Notes: a model not told the origin generated them from the letters alone. Shown: positions 43,851 to 54,194, counted from the stretch's first letter. The stretch: 64,000 nucleotides of DNA from Vibrio plantisponsor (GCF_013041605.1 NZ_JABEQC010000006.1:1-64000); one strand, 5' to 3'. A program made the numbers and translations.

Positions 43851-44495
43851 TTGGATACTGAACTTGCGCATCACAAGCGTTCTATTTCTGGGGAAATACG
43901 CAGGCGTAACGAAACGCTAATCCTGCAAGCGGCAGCAGATGAATTTGTAAAACACGGATATAAAGGAACGTCGGTTCAGGCAATAGCGGACAGAGTCAAC
44001 TTACCCAAAGCGAACATTCTGTATTACTTTAAGTCGAAAACAGGACTGTATAAGGCGTTGCTGCGAGACATTTTGAATTTATGGAATGAGGGGTTTTCAG
44101 AAGACGCTGCCAATATGCCGCCAGAGGTGGTTTTGCGCAATTATATTGTTGGCAAGATGCGTTACAGCCGCACACATCCGCAGGAGTCGAAGATCTTTGC
44201 ACAGGAGATCATTCAAGGAGCGCCGAATATTCGGGACGAAATCCAGTTCCCTGTCGTGGAGTGGGCCGCAGGTAAAGCATCAGTAATTCAGACATGGGTA
44301 TACAAAGGATTGATTCGACCAGTCGAGCCATTGTATCTGCTGTTTATGATTTGGAGTTCAACCCAATTCTATGCAGATTTTGATACTGAGATTCAGTTGA
44401 TCAAAGGTTCATCTATGTCAGAAAGCGAATTTGAAGATGCAGAGAATTTTTTGGTCAACATCATTATCCGCGGTTTAGCGGTAACAACGTCATAA
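43851..44495 (+). CDS. RutR-like TetR-family regulator
   Basis: This is a TetR regulator of 214 residues. The N-terminal helix-turn-helix (about 18-65: ILQAAADEFVKHGYKGTSVQAIADRVNLPKANILYYF) and the C-terminal domain (SKIFAQEIIQGAP, LLFMIWSSTQFYADF) are close to E. coli RutR, which binds uracil or thymine and controls pyrimidine and purine genes. The start is TTG with AGGAG 5 bp upstream. Three near-consensus RutR sites lie at purine operons around it, so the regulon here is probably purine catabolism and uptake. The ligand may differ from uracil. Confidence 0.88.
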   Translation: MDTELAHHKRSISGEIRRRNETLILQAAADEFVKHGYKGTSVQAIADRVNLPKANILYYFKSKTGLYKALLRDILNLWNEGFSEDAANMPPEVVLRNYIVGKMRYSRTHPQESKIFAQEIIQGAPNIRDEIQFPVVEWAAGKASVIQTWVYKGLIRPVEPLYLLFMIWSSTQFYADFDTEIQLIKGSSMSESEFEDAENFLVNIIIRGLAVTTS

Positions 44496-44510
44496 GGAAG
44501 TGAGGGAAAC

Positions 44511-45350
44511 TTGAGTCAGCCAATGTTTGAAATACCTATCTTTGGTATTGGAATAGCAGGAAATTTTGCAGGACATCTGCAACAAACAGGTGAAGAAAAG
44601 GGCTTACAGGGAAGCGTTGATACACAAAGCCCGCAGGCGCTATTTCCGTTTTATGTTGCTGGTGCTAGTGATGCGTATCTGAACGTGAATCCGTATTCAT
44701 TTGACGTTCTGATGTTACCTAGCGATCCCTCAGCGAAAGTACAAATGGAACCTGAAATTGCGCTTATTGCCAAGGTACAATATTTGGGCACCTCAGTTCT
44801 TGGCTTTGAAGCGGAAGGGATGACTTTGTTTAATGATGCAACTCACCGCAATGCTGTGGTAGATAAGTTGGCTCAGAAGAAGAACTGGGGCGCCGCGTCT
44901 AAAGGTATTGCAAGTAAAGTTATTCCACTTGCAGACTTCAGTAAAAATGCTGACTTGGATAAGTATCGCTTTTGCAGCTTTCTTGGCAGAAATGAACAGT
45001 GGAACCTGTGCTGTAATGATGTTTCATTGGGTGATTACAGCTACAGTTATGAGCAGTTGATCGCGTGGCTAGTCAGTCAGAGCAATGCACAGAAAAACGA
45101 AGGTGCTTTGCATTCTATTCAAGAGTTATTAGATCAGGCGGGTTATCCCGAACGTATTTTGGTATCACTTGGCTCTTCTCGCTACACACCATTCGGTGAA
45201 AGCCATCAACTTGGTGCAAAAGACAAAGTTTGCGCGGTGTTATATGACTCGACACGAATTGATCTTGAAGAGATCCAGTCGTTTGTTGAGCGTGGAGAAG
45301 TGCTGCAGTTGAAACGTAATCACGTGGTGCTGTGGCAAGAGTGCCAATAA
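44511..45350 (+). CDS. DUF5718-like protein
   Basis: This 279-residue cytoplasmic protein lies 15 bp after the RutR-like gene and is probably cotranscribed. The start is TTG at 44511 behind GAGGG. An ATG at 44523 is also possible. I recognise it only as a DUF5718-type protein. The blocks PFYVAGASDAYLNVNPYSFD, MEPEIALIAKV and MTLFNDATHR followed by KKNWGAASKGI resemble, distantly, the metal-binding core of fumarylacetoacetate-hydrolase-fold enzymes (Glu-x-Glu and the FND-S/T-R motif). That similarity is my inference. Function is unknown. Confidence 0.65.
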   Translation: MSQPMFEIPIFGIGIAGNFAGHLQQTGEEKGLQGSVDTQSPQALFPFYVAGASDAYLNVNPYSFDVLMLPSDPSAKVQMEPEIALIAKVQYLGTSVLGFEAEGMTLFNDATHRNAVVDKLAQKKNWGAASKGIASKVIPLADFSKNADLDKYRFCSFLGRNEQWNLCCNDVSLGDYSYSYEQLIAWLVSQSNAQKNEGALHSIQELLDQAGYPERILVSLGSSRYTPFGESHQLGAKDKVCAVLYDSTRIDLEEIQSFVERGEVLQLKRNHVVLWQECQ

Positions 45351-45380
45351 AAACGTCTTCGTGGAAGTAGACTGGTGTAA

Positions 45381-45409
45381 CGGCTTATCTGAAAAGATAA
45401 GCCGGTTTT
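45381..45409. terminator. Terminator between the DUF5718 gene and the CHASE-GGDEF gene
   Basis: A 10-bp perfect stem CGGCTTATCT with its complement around a GAAA tetraloop is followed by GTTTTAT on the plus strand. It lies between convergent genes. Confidence 0.88.
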
Positions 45410-45418
45410 ATATGTGTG

Positions 45419-46771
45419 TTAAAGGCTTGTTTTAGTAAACGCATTGGCGTTTTTGTTGAGATACATAGCGTGGTCAGCTTTGGTTATTAGCGTATCAATA
45501 TCGATGTTTTTATCGTTATAGATCGCGTAACCAATACTCAAACTTGGGTTAATTTGCTTGTTGTTGTGGATGAAAGGTTCATTTTCGATTTTGTCTTTAA
45601 TCGATTGAGTGACCTTGTGCACTTTTTCAGGCAGGTAGATGTTGTCCAAAATGATAAGGAACTCATCACCGCCGATTCTAGCTACAGTGTCTGTAGTGCG
45701 AACATTTTCCTTCAACTGCATGCTGATGAACTGCAAAAACCTGTCCCCAACGTCATGTCCAAAATTGTCGTTCACTAATTTAAAGTCATTAACATCGACG
45801 CTTAACAGGGTAAAAAAGTGGTTGCTCTCCCTTCGAACAGACATTTTTTTTAGTAACTTATTCACGTAACGTCGGTTTGGAAGATGAGTTAACTCATCCT
45901 GCATAGCGGCCTTTTGAATGGTTTTATAGTTTCTATATATTAAGAAAAACAGTGCGTAAATAAGCATTACAGCGAAAATCTCAATTGAGATGATCGCACG
46001 TTCGATGAATGTAAGATGAGCACTGTCACTCAGCTTATATTTGGCTACTAGCTGCCAGCGCCCGTAGGGTAAGTTGATGAAGTGTTGAATGTCTGGCTTA
46101 TCAAAGGTTTCTATCTTGCCATATAACAACTTTGGGGTATTGGTAACGTTTCTAATTGCAACTTCAGCGTTGTCAAGGTCGTATAAGCCGCTAAATGTCA
46201 TCAACTTATCGTAATCAATCACCACACTTACTGTGCCCCAGTAGGCTTTGTTGTATGGGAAATCCGAATAAATGGGATAGCGGGCTATCAGCCCTTGACC
46301 ACCTTGGACAAGATTGACTGGGCCATCGATATAAACGTGTTGATTTTGCTTTGCTATTTGTATGGCTTTGTATTGTTCCGGAATGCGTGACAAATCAACC
46401 CCTAATGCAGACTCGTTCCCTTCCAGCGGATAGATATAGGTAATAATGTTGTTTGGTGACGCTGTTACATTTCGCACGTACTGAGATTTACTCAAAAGCT
46501 GGTTGGCGACAATGTGCCACTTCTTAAACGCAGTTTCCGGATCCATGGTGACTAAGGTTGCCAAACTGTCTGCGAGAAAAGTATCCATAAAAATGGATGC
46601 TTCAAAGTTGGAGCGCACCAGAGATATGTTGCTAGCAACAACCATTTCCACTTTTTTTGATTCTAAACCGACATAATGGTTTTTTATCGCTATTGAAATT
46701 GGCGTGGCAATTGCAAAAAAAGCAATGGAAATTAAGGCAAAAATGAAATCTGTTTTCTTGTTATATGACAC
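45419..46771 (-). CDS. CHASE-domain diguanylate cyclase
   Basis: This is a membrane-bound GGDEF protein making cyclic di-GMP. TM1 is at about 10-30, the periplasmic CHASE sensor domain at 60-215 (ITYIYPLEGNESALGVD and GPVNLVQGGQGLIARYPI), TM2 at about 255-280, and the GGDEF domain ends the protein (GGDEF at 367-371). The I-site RTTD is intact, so feedback inhibition is expected. The start is GTG with a weak ribosome site. Length is 450. It is divergent from the second cyclase gene across a 500-bp spacer. Confidence 0.9.
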   Translation of the reverse strand: MSYNKKTDFIFALISIAFFAIATPISIAIKNHYVGLESKKVEMVVASNISLVRSNFEASIFMDTFLADSLATLVTMDPETAFKKWHIVANQLLSKSQYVRNVTASPNNIITYIYPLEGNESALGVDLSRIPEQYKAIQIAKQNQHVYIDGPVNLVQGGQGLIARYPIYSDFPYNKAYWGTVSVVIDYDKLMTFSGLYDLDNAEVAIRNVTNTPKLLYGKIETFDKPDIQHFINLPYGRWQLVAKYKLSDSAHLTFIERAIISIEIFAVMLIYALFFLIYRNYKTIQKAAMQDELTHLPNRRYVNKLLKKMSVRRESNHFFTLLSVDVNDFKLVNDNFGHDVGDRFLQFISMQLKENVRTTDTVARIGGDEFLIILDNIYLPEKVHKVTQSIKDKIENEPFIHNNKQINPSLSIGYAIYNDKNIDIDTLITKADHAMYLNKNANAFTKTSL

Positions 46772-47276
46772 GTAGTTATGTATCCAGAGTATTGAACAGC
46801 TGAGTAACTTATCTTTTATGCATACGTCGTCGAACGAAAACGACCAAGTAGCAAAAATAACTTTTAGGCTACAAATATATTTATAGTTCTATTTATATAA
46901 ATGCATCAATTACTGACCAAAAAATATTTTTGGTGTGAATGAAATATACAGTTTGAGCAAATATATGTGAAGTAACTCGTAAATAATTTGTGGTTTACCT
47001 TAGCTTCTTATAAGTATCAGGGTTCGTAATTTGGGTAACACAACCTATTCGGTAGAAATACCGATATCGTTTTTGACCTCTTTATTAAGGTTCGAGAGAG
47101 GGAAATGCGGTATTGATGCGTATATGGCTGATTCCTGACCAGTACATTCGTGAGATTCGCAACTGTATCAGTATCTTCTCATAGACATTTTTTATTAAGC
47201 ATGGTGATATTTAGTGAGTGAATCATTATTAATTGTGATGTGATTAACGTTACTAGACAAGGAAGTAAAACGTTAA
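46772..47276. other. Intergenic region between divergent cyclase genes
   Basis: This is about 500 bp of AT-rich DNA carrying two divergent promoters. I see only a short inverted repeat CGGTA-GAAA-TACCG (47049-47062) and no small gene or convincing operator. Confidence 0.55.
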
Positions 47277-50174
47277 ATGATCTCTTCCCAATATTTTTCT
47301 GTCAGCCGCTTTGTTATCTACATTGTTTTACCAATGTTTTTGCCTGTCTTTGCTTGGGCAAAAGCGAGCCTTATGACGCCCAACTCACTCTCTGATTACT
47401 ACGTTGATACTTGGACCTCTACAGACGGTTTACCTCATAACAGTATTAATGCAATTGCTCAAACTCAGGATGGATATCTTTGGTTTGCTACATGGGAAGG
47501 TGTTGCAAGATATAACGGTTTGGAGTTTAGACTTTTCGACCGTGGCCCTATTACACATATGCTTGATTCTGGCACTCGAGCCTTAGTTTCCGACCAAAAC
47601 AACTCGTTATGGGTGGGAGGCGCGAGAGGAAGCTTAAGCTTCAGAACGGGCTTTACTTGGCATTCTCAGCCAGCGGCTCCGAGCATGGTCAACCATGTAC
47701 TGATTGATCACTCTGGCAATCAATGGCTGGCAATAGAAGGTCAGGGCGTTGTACGCAGGCAAAAAAATGCAGACGGTTCCTATGGAGAGAGTGTCTGGAT
47801 ACTAGAAAATATCAGCGCTTACAGACTGATCAAAAACAGTGCGAATGAGGTTTTTGCTGGTACTGAGAAAGGCTTGTACCAATTTTCTGAGCATTCCTCT
47901 ACGAGAATTGAAACTACTCAGTTTGATAAAGTGTATTACCTTTCGTTGGCTCATAACGGTGATCTTCTTCTAGGAACAAACCGTGGTGCTTGGCGCTATG
48001 ACGGAAAAGAACTCTCTCTGATTGATCCGAGAATTGATGTGACGGTTGTCACAGTTGTGGAGCAGGATTCTGCTGGAAACATCTGGTTGGGAACCATCAA
48101 TAAAGGCTTAGCGCGTTTATCGGATAATACTCTTGAGTTTTTGGATGCCAGTAAAGGCTTACCGAACAACCGTGTGCTCTCTTGGTATCAGGATATTGAG
48201 AACAGCATCTGGGTTGGGACAAACGGAGGTTTGATTCGCCTTCGTAATGCACCCTTTATGTCGATTACTCAAGATAAAGGTTTAGTCGGCAATTATGTCC
48301 GTACTGTTTTACCTATTGCCGACGATACGCTATTAGTCGGTTCAAGCAATGGTTTAAGTATTCTCAAGCAAAGTTATGCAGCACCTGCAATAAATGGTGA
48401 TGTGTCCTTATCGGTATTGAGTTTGGCCAACGCGTCAGATGGTGGTGCTTGGGTTGGTACTTATCAGAATGGTCTGATGAAATGGAATAACGGTGCGATT
48501 GAGCCGATTCTGACTGATAAAGACGGTTTGCCGACTAACGAAGTTAGAGCAATTTTAGAAGACAGCAAACACAACCTTTGGATCGGAACTCCGTTTGGCG
48601 TGGTGAAGAAACAACCTGACGGTGCAATGCAACACTTTACTCAGCAGAATGGCCTGAGTGACGATTATGTCATGGCACTGGCTGAAGATGAGTTGGGGCA
48701 TACTTGGGTTGGTACCGGAGTGGGCGTTGGCTATTGGGATAACGACAAGTTCGAAAATTTGGAGTTAGACCAACTAGAACAGGCTCAATATGCCTTTGGT
48801 TTTTATATTGAACCCGGATATGTGTGGGTTGCGACAGACAGGGGTATCGTCCGCTATCGTTTGTCTGACCAATCTACAGCGCTTGTTGGGCGTCCTCAAG
48901 GATTGCCAATCGATAAGTTTTTTCAGATTCAAAAGGATGACGATGGTTACTTTTGGCTGTCGAGCAATAGAGGTATCTGGAAGATCAATGCAGCTAGAGC
49001 TCATGAAGTAGCCGACGGTAATGAATCAAGCATTGTTTTCGAGCACTTTGATGAAACTGACGGTATGGCCAGTAGCCAGGCCAATGGTGGTTCAAACCCT
49101 GCTTCTGCAAAACTCAGCAGTGGTTCAATCTATATCGCGACAGCGAAAGGTGTGGCTTCTATCCATCCCAATAGGCTTCACACTTTAAGTAGCAATCCGC
49201 TGCCGTTGGTGTTGCAGTCTGTGCGTTTTGATTCGAATTTTATCAACCCAGAAGCGACACCTATTGTGCCAGCCGGAACGAGCAGAGTGTCAATTAACTA
49301 TGTCGGTTTGGGTTATGTTATGTCTGAACGGATACAATATCGTACTAAGTTAGAAGGTTTCGATAACACGTGGTCTGAGCGCAGAAATTCTCGTAGCGCA
49401 GAGTTCACTAATTTACGTCCCGGTCATTACAAGTTTTTGGTCAGCGCTCGTTATCCTTATGGTAACTGGACTGAAGCCAGAGCGCTTTATGAGTTTGATG
49501 TTGAGCCTCTTTTCTGGCAGCGAAAAGAAGTGATCGTTTTTATCATTCTTTCGTTACTGGCGCTGATCGGGTCCGGCGTATTCTGGCGTATTCAGAGTTT
49601 GAAGCGCAGTGAGCTTCGTCTGAAGCAGCAGGTTGAACTGCAAACGCATGAGCTGCGGTCTCAGGCGACCATGTTTGAAAAACTGTCCCATGAAGATGAC
49701 TTAACAGGCTTAGCTAACCGAAGAGCATTTGACTTAAAGCTTAAAGAACTGTTCGATAAGGCGAGAGAAAGCGGCGATATATTGCAACTGGCTGTACTGG
49801 ATATCGACCACTTTAAACATATCAATGACAAATATTCACATTTAGTGGGTGATCACGCCATTGTTGAAGTGGTTGATGTTCTGAAACGTCATATTGAGTC
49901 AGATACATTGCTGGCCAGATGGGGTGGGGAAGAGTTTACCCTCTTGTTTGTCAGTGATACTCATCAATCAGACGACTATTTAGAACGTTTACGTTCGGCA
50001 ATCGAAGCGCACAGTTTTGACAACGTGGCTTCGCAGTTAAAAATCACCGTGAGTATCGGAGTTTCAAGTAGTGAATATCTTTCAGATTACGAAGACCTGC
50101 TGAAACTCGCGGATCATGCGTTACTGAAAGCAAAACGAAATGGTCGAAACAAAGTTGAGAGAATAAGCGTTTAA
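47277..50174 (+). CDS. Beta-propeller (Reg_prop/Y_Y_Y) diguanylate cyclase
   Basis: This large membrane sensor is 965 residues long. It has a signal peptide or anchor at 1-28, then about a dozen two-component-regulator propeller repeats (for example SINAIAQTQDGYLWFATWEGVARYNG) over residues 40-600, a Y_Y_Y Ig-like domain at about 655-735, a TM helix at about 750-770 and a GGDEF domain (GGEEF at about 882-886). The I-site arginine is absent (IESD). Such propellers sense periplasmic ligands, often glycans. The gene is monocistronic and ends at a hairpin. Confidence 0.93.
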   Translation: MISSQYFSVSRFVIYIVLPMFLPVFAWAKASLMTPNSLSDYYVDTWTSTDGLPHNSINAIAQTQDGYLWFATWEGVARYNGLEFRLFDRGPITHMLDSGTRALVSDQNNSLWVGGARGSLSFRTGFTWHSQPAAPSMVNHVLIDHSGNQWLAIEGQGVVRRQKNADGSYGESVWILENISAYRLIKNSANEVFAGTEKGLYQFSEHSSTRIETTQFDKVYYLSLAHNGDLLLGTNRGAWRYDGKELSLIDPRIDVTVVTVVEQDSAGNIWLGTINKGLARLSDNTLEFLDASKGLPNNRVLSWYQDIENSIWVGTNGGLIRLRNAPFMSITQDKGLVGNYVRTVLPIADDTLLVGSSNGLSILKQSYAAPAINGDVSLSVLSLANASDGGAWVGTYQNGLMKWNNGAIEPILTDKDGLPTNEVRAILEDSKHNLWIGTPFGVVKKQPDGAMQHFTQQNGLSDDYVMALAEDELGHTWVGTGVGVGYWDNDKFENLELDQLEQAQYAFGFYIEPGYVWVATDRGIVRYRLSDQSTALVGRPQGLPIDKFFQIQKDDDGYFWLSSNRGIWKINAARAHEVADGNESSIVFEHFDETDGMASSQANGGSNPASAKLSSGSIYIATAKGVASIHPNRLHTLSSNPLPLVLQSVRFDSNFINPEATPIVPAGTSRVSINYVGLGYVMSERIQYRTKLEGFDNTWSERRNSRSAEFTNLRPGHYKFLVSARYPYGNWTEARALYEFDVEPLFWQRKEVIVFIILSLLALIGSGVFWRIQSLKRSELRLKQQVELQTHELRSQATMFEKLSHEDDLTGLANRRAFDLKLKELFDKARESGDILQLAVLDIDHFKHINDKYSHLVGDHAIVEVVDVLKRHIESDTLLARWGGEEFTLLFVSDTHQSDDYLERLRSAIEAHSFDNVASQLKITVSIGVSSSEYLSDYEDLLKLADHALLKAKRNGRNKVERISV

Positions 50175-50182
50175 AGAAATAG

Positions 50183-50209
50183 AAACGGTCACAATTAGCG
50201 ACCGTTTTA
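50183..50209. terminator. Terminator between the propeller cyclase gene and rlmI
   Basis: An 8-bp stem AAACGGTC with its complement, 9-nt loop, lies between convergent genes and is flanked by T-rich and A-rich ends. Confidence 0.75.
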
Positions 50210-50235
50210 CATGGAGTCTTATTTGTTTAGCGTTA

Positions 50236-51429
50236 TTAGAAAACCTTACAAGCAAACCCTTTAAGATAGAAACCTTCTGGATACGCAGTATCTGTCGGGT
50301 GGTCTGCGGCTTGTTCGAAACGCTCTACGAACTTCACATCACGACCAGCATCCAAAGCGGCATCTGCAATGATCTTTTGGAACAGGGCTTGATCCATTAA
50401 ACCTGAGCATGAGTAAGTCAGCAGAGTACCGCCCGGCTTTAGAATTTGCATCGCTAGCATGTTGATGTCTTTGTAACCACGACATGCACCGTTCAGTTGC
50501 GCTTTTGACTCGGCGAACTTTGGTGGATCCATGATAACCACATCAAACAGAGTACCTTGATCGCGATATTCGCGAAGCAACTTGAACACGTCTGCGTTTA
50601 GGAATACGGCACGTTTTTTCGAGATATCAAATTCGTTTAGCTCTGCATTAAATTTGGCTGTATCAAGAGCAGGCTGAGAAACATCGGCATTGATGACGCG
50701 TTTTGCTCCACCTTTCAGTGCGTATAAGCCAAATCCACCGGTGTAAGAGAAGCAGTTAAGAACTTCTTTGTCTTTCACATATTTCATTGACTGGAAGCGG
50801 CTATCACGTTGGTCAAGGTAGAAACCCGTCTTATGGCCGTTAACGATATCGACATTAATTTTGATGCCGTTTTCTTCGATCACAACAGACTTCGGTGGTA
50901 ATTCACCATGAAGAATACCAACACGTTCTTCCAAGCCTTCTTTTTTACGCACAGCAACGTCAGAACGCTCATAAATATGGCATTCAGGGAAACAGGTGTT
51001 CAGGGCTTCAACTAACGTTTCTTTCTGGTACTCGGCTCCTGCGCTCAGAAGCTGGCATACAAGGTAGTTATCGTATTTGTCGATAGTGATACCAGGTAGG
51101 CCATCTGATTCCGCTGCAATTAAGCGATAGCCAGTTAGGCCGTCACGCTCGATGAAATCGTCACGAAGCATTTGCGCTTGTTGAATTCGTTTGACGAAAA
51201 ATGCGCTATCAATCTCTTCTTTCTCGACGCTCCAAACACGAGCACGAATTTGCGAATGCGGAGAGTAGGCGGCTTTAGCTAACCACTGACCGTCGTTTGA
51301 ATAGACATCTACGGTTTCACCTAAACTTGGTTCACCTTCGATGCGTTGAATGCCACGGGAGAAAACCCATGGGTGTTTACGACGTAATGATTTATCGCGG
51401 CCTTTGACCAAATAGATTGCAGAAGTCAT
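50236..51429 (-). CDS. rlmI: 23S rRNA m5C1962 methyltransferase RlmI
   Basis: This SAM-dependent RNA methyltransferase modifies C1962 of 23S rRNA. The N-terminal PUA domain ([21 protein letters not shown]) is followed by an EEHEE domain and the Rossmann methyltransferase domain with [20 protein letters not shown] and the catalytic cysteine in TYSCSG. The start at 51429 ([10 protein letters not shown]) gives 397 residues, as in E. coli. The frame continues upstream to 51540 without family similarity. It is divergent from acylphosphatase, as in the enterobacterial rlmI-yccX order. Confidence 0.95.
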   Translation of the reverse strand: MTSAIYLVKGRDKSLRRKHPWVFSRGIQRIEGEPSLGETVDVYSNDGQWLAKAAYSPHSQIRARVWSVEKEEIDSAFFVKRIQQAQMLRDDFIERDGLTGYRLIAAESDGLPGITIDKYDNYLVCQLLSAGAEYQKETLVEALNTCFPECHIYERSDVAVRKKEGLEERVGILHGELPPKSVVIEENGIKINVDIVNGHKTGFYLDQRDSRFQSMKYVKDKEVLNCFSYTGGFGLYALKGGAKRVINADVSQPALDTAKFNAELNEFDISKKRAVFLNADVFKLLREYRDQGTLFDVVIMDPPKFAESKAQLNGACRGYKDINMLAMQILKPGGTLLTYSCSGLMDQALFQKIIADAALDAGRDVKFVERFEQAADHPTDTAYPEGFYLKGFACKVF

Positions 51430-51651
51430 TGCTCTACTCTGAAGAATGATAGAAAAGGTCGGGTATTGTCGTGGAACTGAGCTTGAAAAGCAACTCGACT
51501 TGATGATGTTCGTTATCGAGTGAGCGGCGTCTAATTTCAAATGAACTTGGTTTCGAAAATAAGATCATTATCCAATAGTGAGTGCTAGATAAAACAATGA
51601 GCTAACTATTGGCTATCCTTAAAGTAAGTCGATAAATAGGGATGATTTCGA

Positions 51652-51927
51652 ATGACGACAAAGTGCGACAAATTTATTGTTTCCGGTGTAGTTCAAGGGG
51701 TAGGGTTTCGCTATCACACTTCTCATCAGGGATTAAAGCTTGGATTAACGGGTTACGCTAAAAATTTGAACAATGGGGATGTAGAGGTAATCGCGTGTGG
51801 CCCAGTTGAGCACGTTGATGAATTTTACGAATGGCTAAAAGAGGGGCCAAGAACGGCGTCAGTCGATAAAATCGTGCGCACAACCTGTACGATTGAGAAA
51901 AGTTACCGCGGATTTGAAATTCTGTAG
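51652..51927 (+). CDS. yccX: Acylphosphatase
   Basis: This 91-residue enzyme hydrolyses acyl phosphates. The catalytic Arg is in [11 protein letters not shown] (about residue 21) and the Asn in [14 protein letters not shown] (about 39). It is a housekeeping gene with typical length, sited between rlmI and tusE as in many gammaproteobacteria. Confidence 0.95.
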   Translation: MTTKCDKFIVSGVVQGVGFRYHTSHQGLKLGLTGYAKNLNNGDVEVIACGPVEHVDEFYEWLKEGPRTASVDKIVRTTCTIEKSYRGFEIL

Positions 51928-51985
51928 GCCTATATATGCTTAGTCTGATAAGCGAGACCTACAGAAAGAGATACTCAATGAAAGA

Positions 51986-52315
51986 TTAAAGACACTTAGC
52001 CGGTTTTGGTAAACCTGCTATTTTTGTTGCCTGTTTTGCCGGACCTTTAGGGAACAGTTTAAAAAGATACTTACTGCTGCCTTTTTCAGGGCCGTGTTCT
52101 TTTTCCATCGCTTTTACCAGCATGCGAATCGCTGGGGATGTGTTGAACTCTTCATAGAACTTGCGAACAAAAAGTACCACTTCAATATGTGCATCAGTTA
52201 GTTGAATGCCTTCTTGCTCAGCCAAAATGTCCATCATGCCTTCAACCCATTCCGTTGAATTAAGCAGATAGCCTTGTGCGTCGGTTTCGATTGTGTTTCC
52301 GTTGTATTCAAACAT
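51986..52315 (-). CDS. tusE: Sulfur carrier protein TusE (DsrC family)
   Basis: TusE accepts persulfide from TusBCD and hands it to MnmA for 2-thiouridine formation in tRNA. It is 109 residues long, with the conserved C-terminal active-site cysteine in PAKCL and the DsrC core [18 protein letters not shown]. It lies between acylphosphatase and yccA, the usual order. Confidence 0.95.
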   Translation of the reverse strand: MFEYNGNTIETDAQGYLLNSTEWVEGMMDILAEQEGIQLTDAHIEVVLFVRKFYEEFNTSPAIRMLVKAMEKEHGPEKGSSKYLFKLFPKGPAKQATKIAGLPKPAKCL

Positions 52316-52391
52316 TGCGTTTAACAGTGAGTTGCTTAACTAATTGCGCATAGGGTAGCGAAGGGCGTGGCTTTGCTCAAGAAGAAAAAAG

Positions 52392-52412
52392 CCCGAGAAA
52401 ATCTCGGGCTCT
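52392..52412 (-). terminator. Terminator of yccA
   Basis: A 9-bp stem AGCCCGAGA with its complement around a 3-nt loop is followed by TTTTTTCTTC on the minus strand. Confidence 0.92.
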
Positions 52413-52437
52413 TATAATCAATCAGTTTGAAGACTTA

Positions 52438-53106
52438 TTAGTCGTCATTCATGATGCCTAGGATGCTTAGTAGGCTAGTGAACAGGTTCAGAATGTTCAG
52501 GTACATAGAGATTGTTGCGCTAACGTAGTTAGTCTCTTCACCGCGCACAATACGGCTAGTATCGAACAGAATGAAACCAGAGAACACGAGTGCTGACATG
52601 CTGCTAATTGCTAGTTGACCCATTGTAGAACCAACAAAGATGTTGATGATTGCTGCAACGATAACAATGATTAGGCCAGCAACTAGGAAGTTGCGCATGA
52701 ATGAGAAGTCTTTTTTAGTGCTTACTGTATATGCAGAAAGACCTAGGAACACCATACCTGTCAAACCAAGAGCTTGAGCAATAATAGATGGACCGTTTGG
52801 AATTGCTGCGTAGTAGTTAAGCATCGGGCCCAGAGCACCACCCATTAGAGTTGTGAACACGAATGTCCAAACAATACCCATAGATGAGTTGATTGCTTTA
52901 GGTAGAGCGAAGAATAGAACACCGATTGCTGCTACTTGCATTACAAGCGCCATGATTGGTGAGATACCCATCGCCATTGTCACTACAGCTGCGATAGCAC
53001 TTGTCACTAGCGTCATCGACAGTAGGAAATAAGTGTTCTTCAGCGTTTTGTTTATCTCAAGTGTGCTTAATCCACTTGCAGAACGAGAATACATTGGAGT
53101 GTTCAT
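52438..53106 (-). CDS. yccA: Bax inhibitor-1 family membrane protein YccA
   Basis: This inner-membrane protein of seven helices and about 222 residues is a modulator of FtsH protease in E. coli. The start at 53106 (MNTPMYSRSAS) has GAGGAAGAG upstream. The frame extends to 53202 without an apparent signal. The C-terminus LLSILGIMNDD is typical of the Bax-inhibitor family. Confidence 0.92.
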   Translation of the reverse strand: MNTPMYSRSASGLSTLEINKTLKNTYFLLSMTLVTSAIAAVVTMAMGISPIMALVMQVAAIGVLFFALPKAINSSMGIVWTFVFTTLMGGALGPMLNYYAAIPNGPSIIAQALGLTGMVFLGLSAYTVSTKKDFSFMRNFLVAGLIIVIVAAIINIFVGSTMGQLAISSMSALVFSGFILFDTSRIVRGEETNYVSATISMYLNILNLFTSLLSILGIMNDD

Positions 53107-53355
53107 ACTTTTACTCTTCCTCATTGAAAGGTGTTTCTTGTTTATATAGACATTAATGAGGCTAATAGTTCCGTTTTTCAAGCCTCTGCCTTGTACTGAC
53201 ATTAAAAATAATAAACAAAAACGGTTTAAATAAGCGTGACAAGTTGTAACACAATATTTCCGTTCATCTAAGTTTATATCTGGGTCAATACTAACACTAA
53301 ATCATTCATATTTTTGTAAGTTATTGTTGAAATAAACCATTAGTTACAAAAGAAA

Positions 53356-53384
53356 AAGAGGCGATGATATCGCCTCTTCAAATT
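53356..53384 (-). terminator. Terminator of the aap operon
   Basis: A 10-bp perfect stem AAGAGGCGAT with its complement, loop of 3, is followed by TTTTCTTTTG on the minus strand. Confidence 0.88.
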
Positions 53385-53416
53385 ATGCATGATTCACACG
53401 GTTTACCGATACAACA

Positions 53417-54172
53417 TTAGTGATGAAGAATCTGCGCTAAGAAGTTCTGTGTGCGATCAGATTGAGGATTTTCAAAGAAATCTTTCGGATTGTTTTCCTC
53501 AATGATTTCACCGGCATCCATGAAGATCACTCGGTCAGCGACCTCTTTTGCAAAACCCATTTCGTGAGTTACACAAAGCATGGTCATACCTTCACCAGCA
53601 AGTTCAACCATTACGTCTAGTACTTCGCGAACCATTTCTGGGTCAAGTGCTGATGTTGGTTCATCGAACAACATCACTTGTGGGTTCATACAAAGAGAAC
53701 GAGCAATAGCTACACGTTGTTGTTGACCACCAGAAAGCTGACCTGGGTATTTGTCTGCTTGGTCTGGAATCTTAACGCGCTTCAAATACTTCATTGCAAT
53801 CGCTTCAGCTTCGTCTTTAGGCATTTTCTTTACCCAAATAGGAGCAAGCGTACAGTTCTCTAAAACCGTTAGGTGAGGGAAGAGGTTAAAGTGCTGGAAA
53901 CACATACCGACTTCGCGGCGCACCGCTTCGATGTTCTTTAAGTCTTCAGTAAGCTCTGTACCTGCCACTAGAATCTGACCTTTCTGGTGTTCTTCCAAGT
54001 GGTTAATACAACGAATCATGGTTGATTTGCCCGAGCCTGAAGGGCCACAAATAACGATTTTTTCGCCTTTTTTAACATCCAGGTTGATGTTTTTTAGTAC
54101 GTGAAACTCACCATACCATTTGTTCATGTTCTTAATTTGAATCATGAAATCTTCTGCAGTTTGTTGCGTCAT
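53417..54172 (-). CDS. aapP: General L-amino acid ABC transporter ATPase AapP
   Basis: This polar amino acid ABC ATPase of 251 residues has Walker [10 protein letters not shown], signature LSGGQQQR, Walker [13 protein letters not shown] and switch His in [12 protein letters not shown] (seen as CVTHEMGF). It is the last gene of aapJQMP and lies 22 bp after aapM. Confidence 0.94.
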   Translation of the reverse strand: MTQQTAEDFMIQIKNMNKWYGEFHVLKNINLDVKKGEKIVICGPSGSGKSTMIRCINHLEEHQKGQILVAGTELTEDLKNIEAVRREVGMCFQHFNLFPHLTVLENCTLAPIWVKKMPKDEAEAIAMKYLKRVKIPDQADKYPGQLSGGQQQRVAIARSLCMNPQVMLFDEPTSALDPEMVREVLDVMVELAGEGMTMLCVTHEMGFAKEVADRVIFMDAGEIIEENNPKDFFENPQSDRTQNFLAQILHH

Positions 54173-54194
54173 AATACGTTCCCTGAATTATTGT

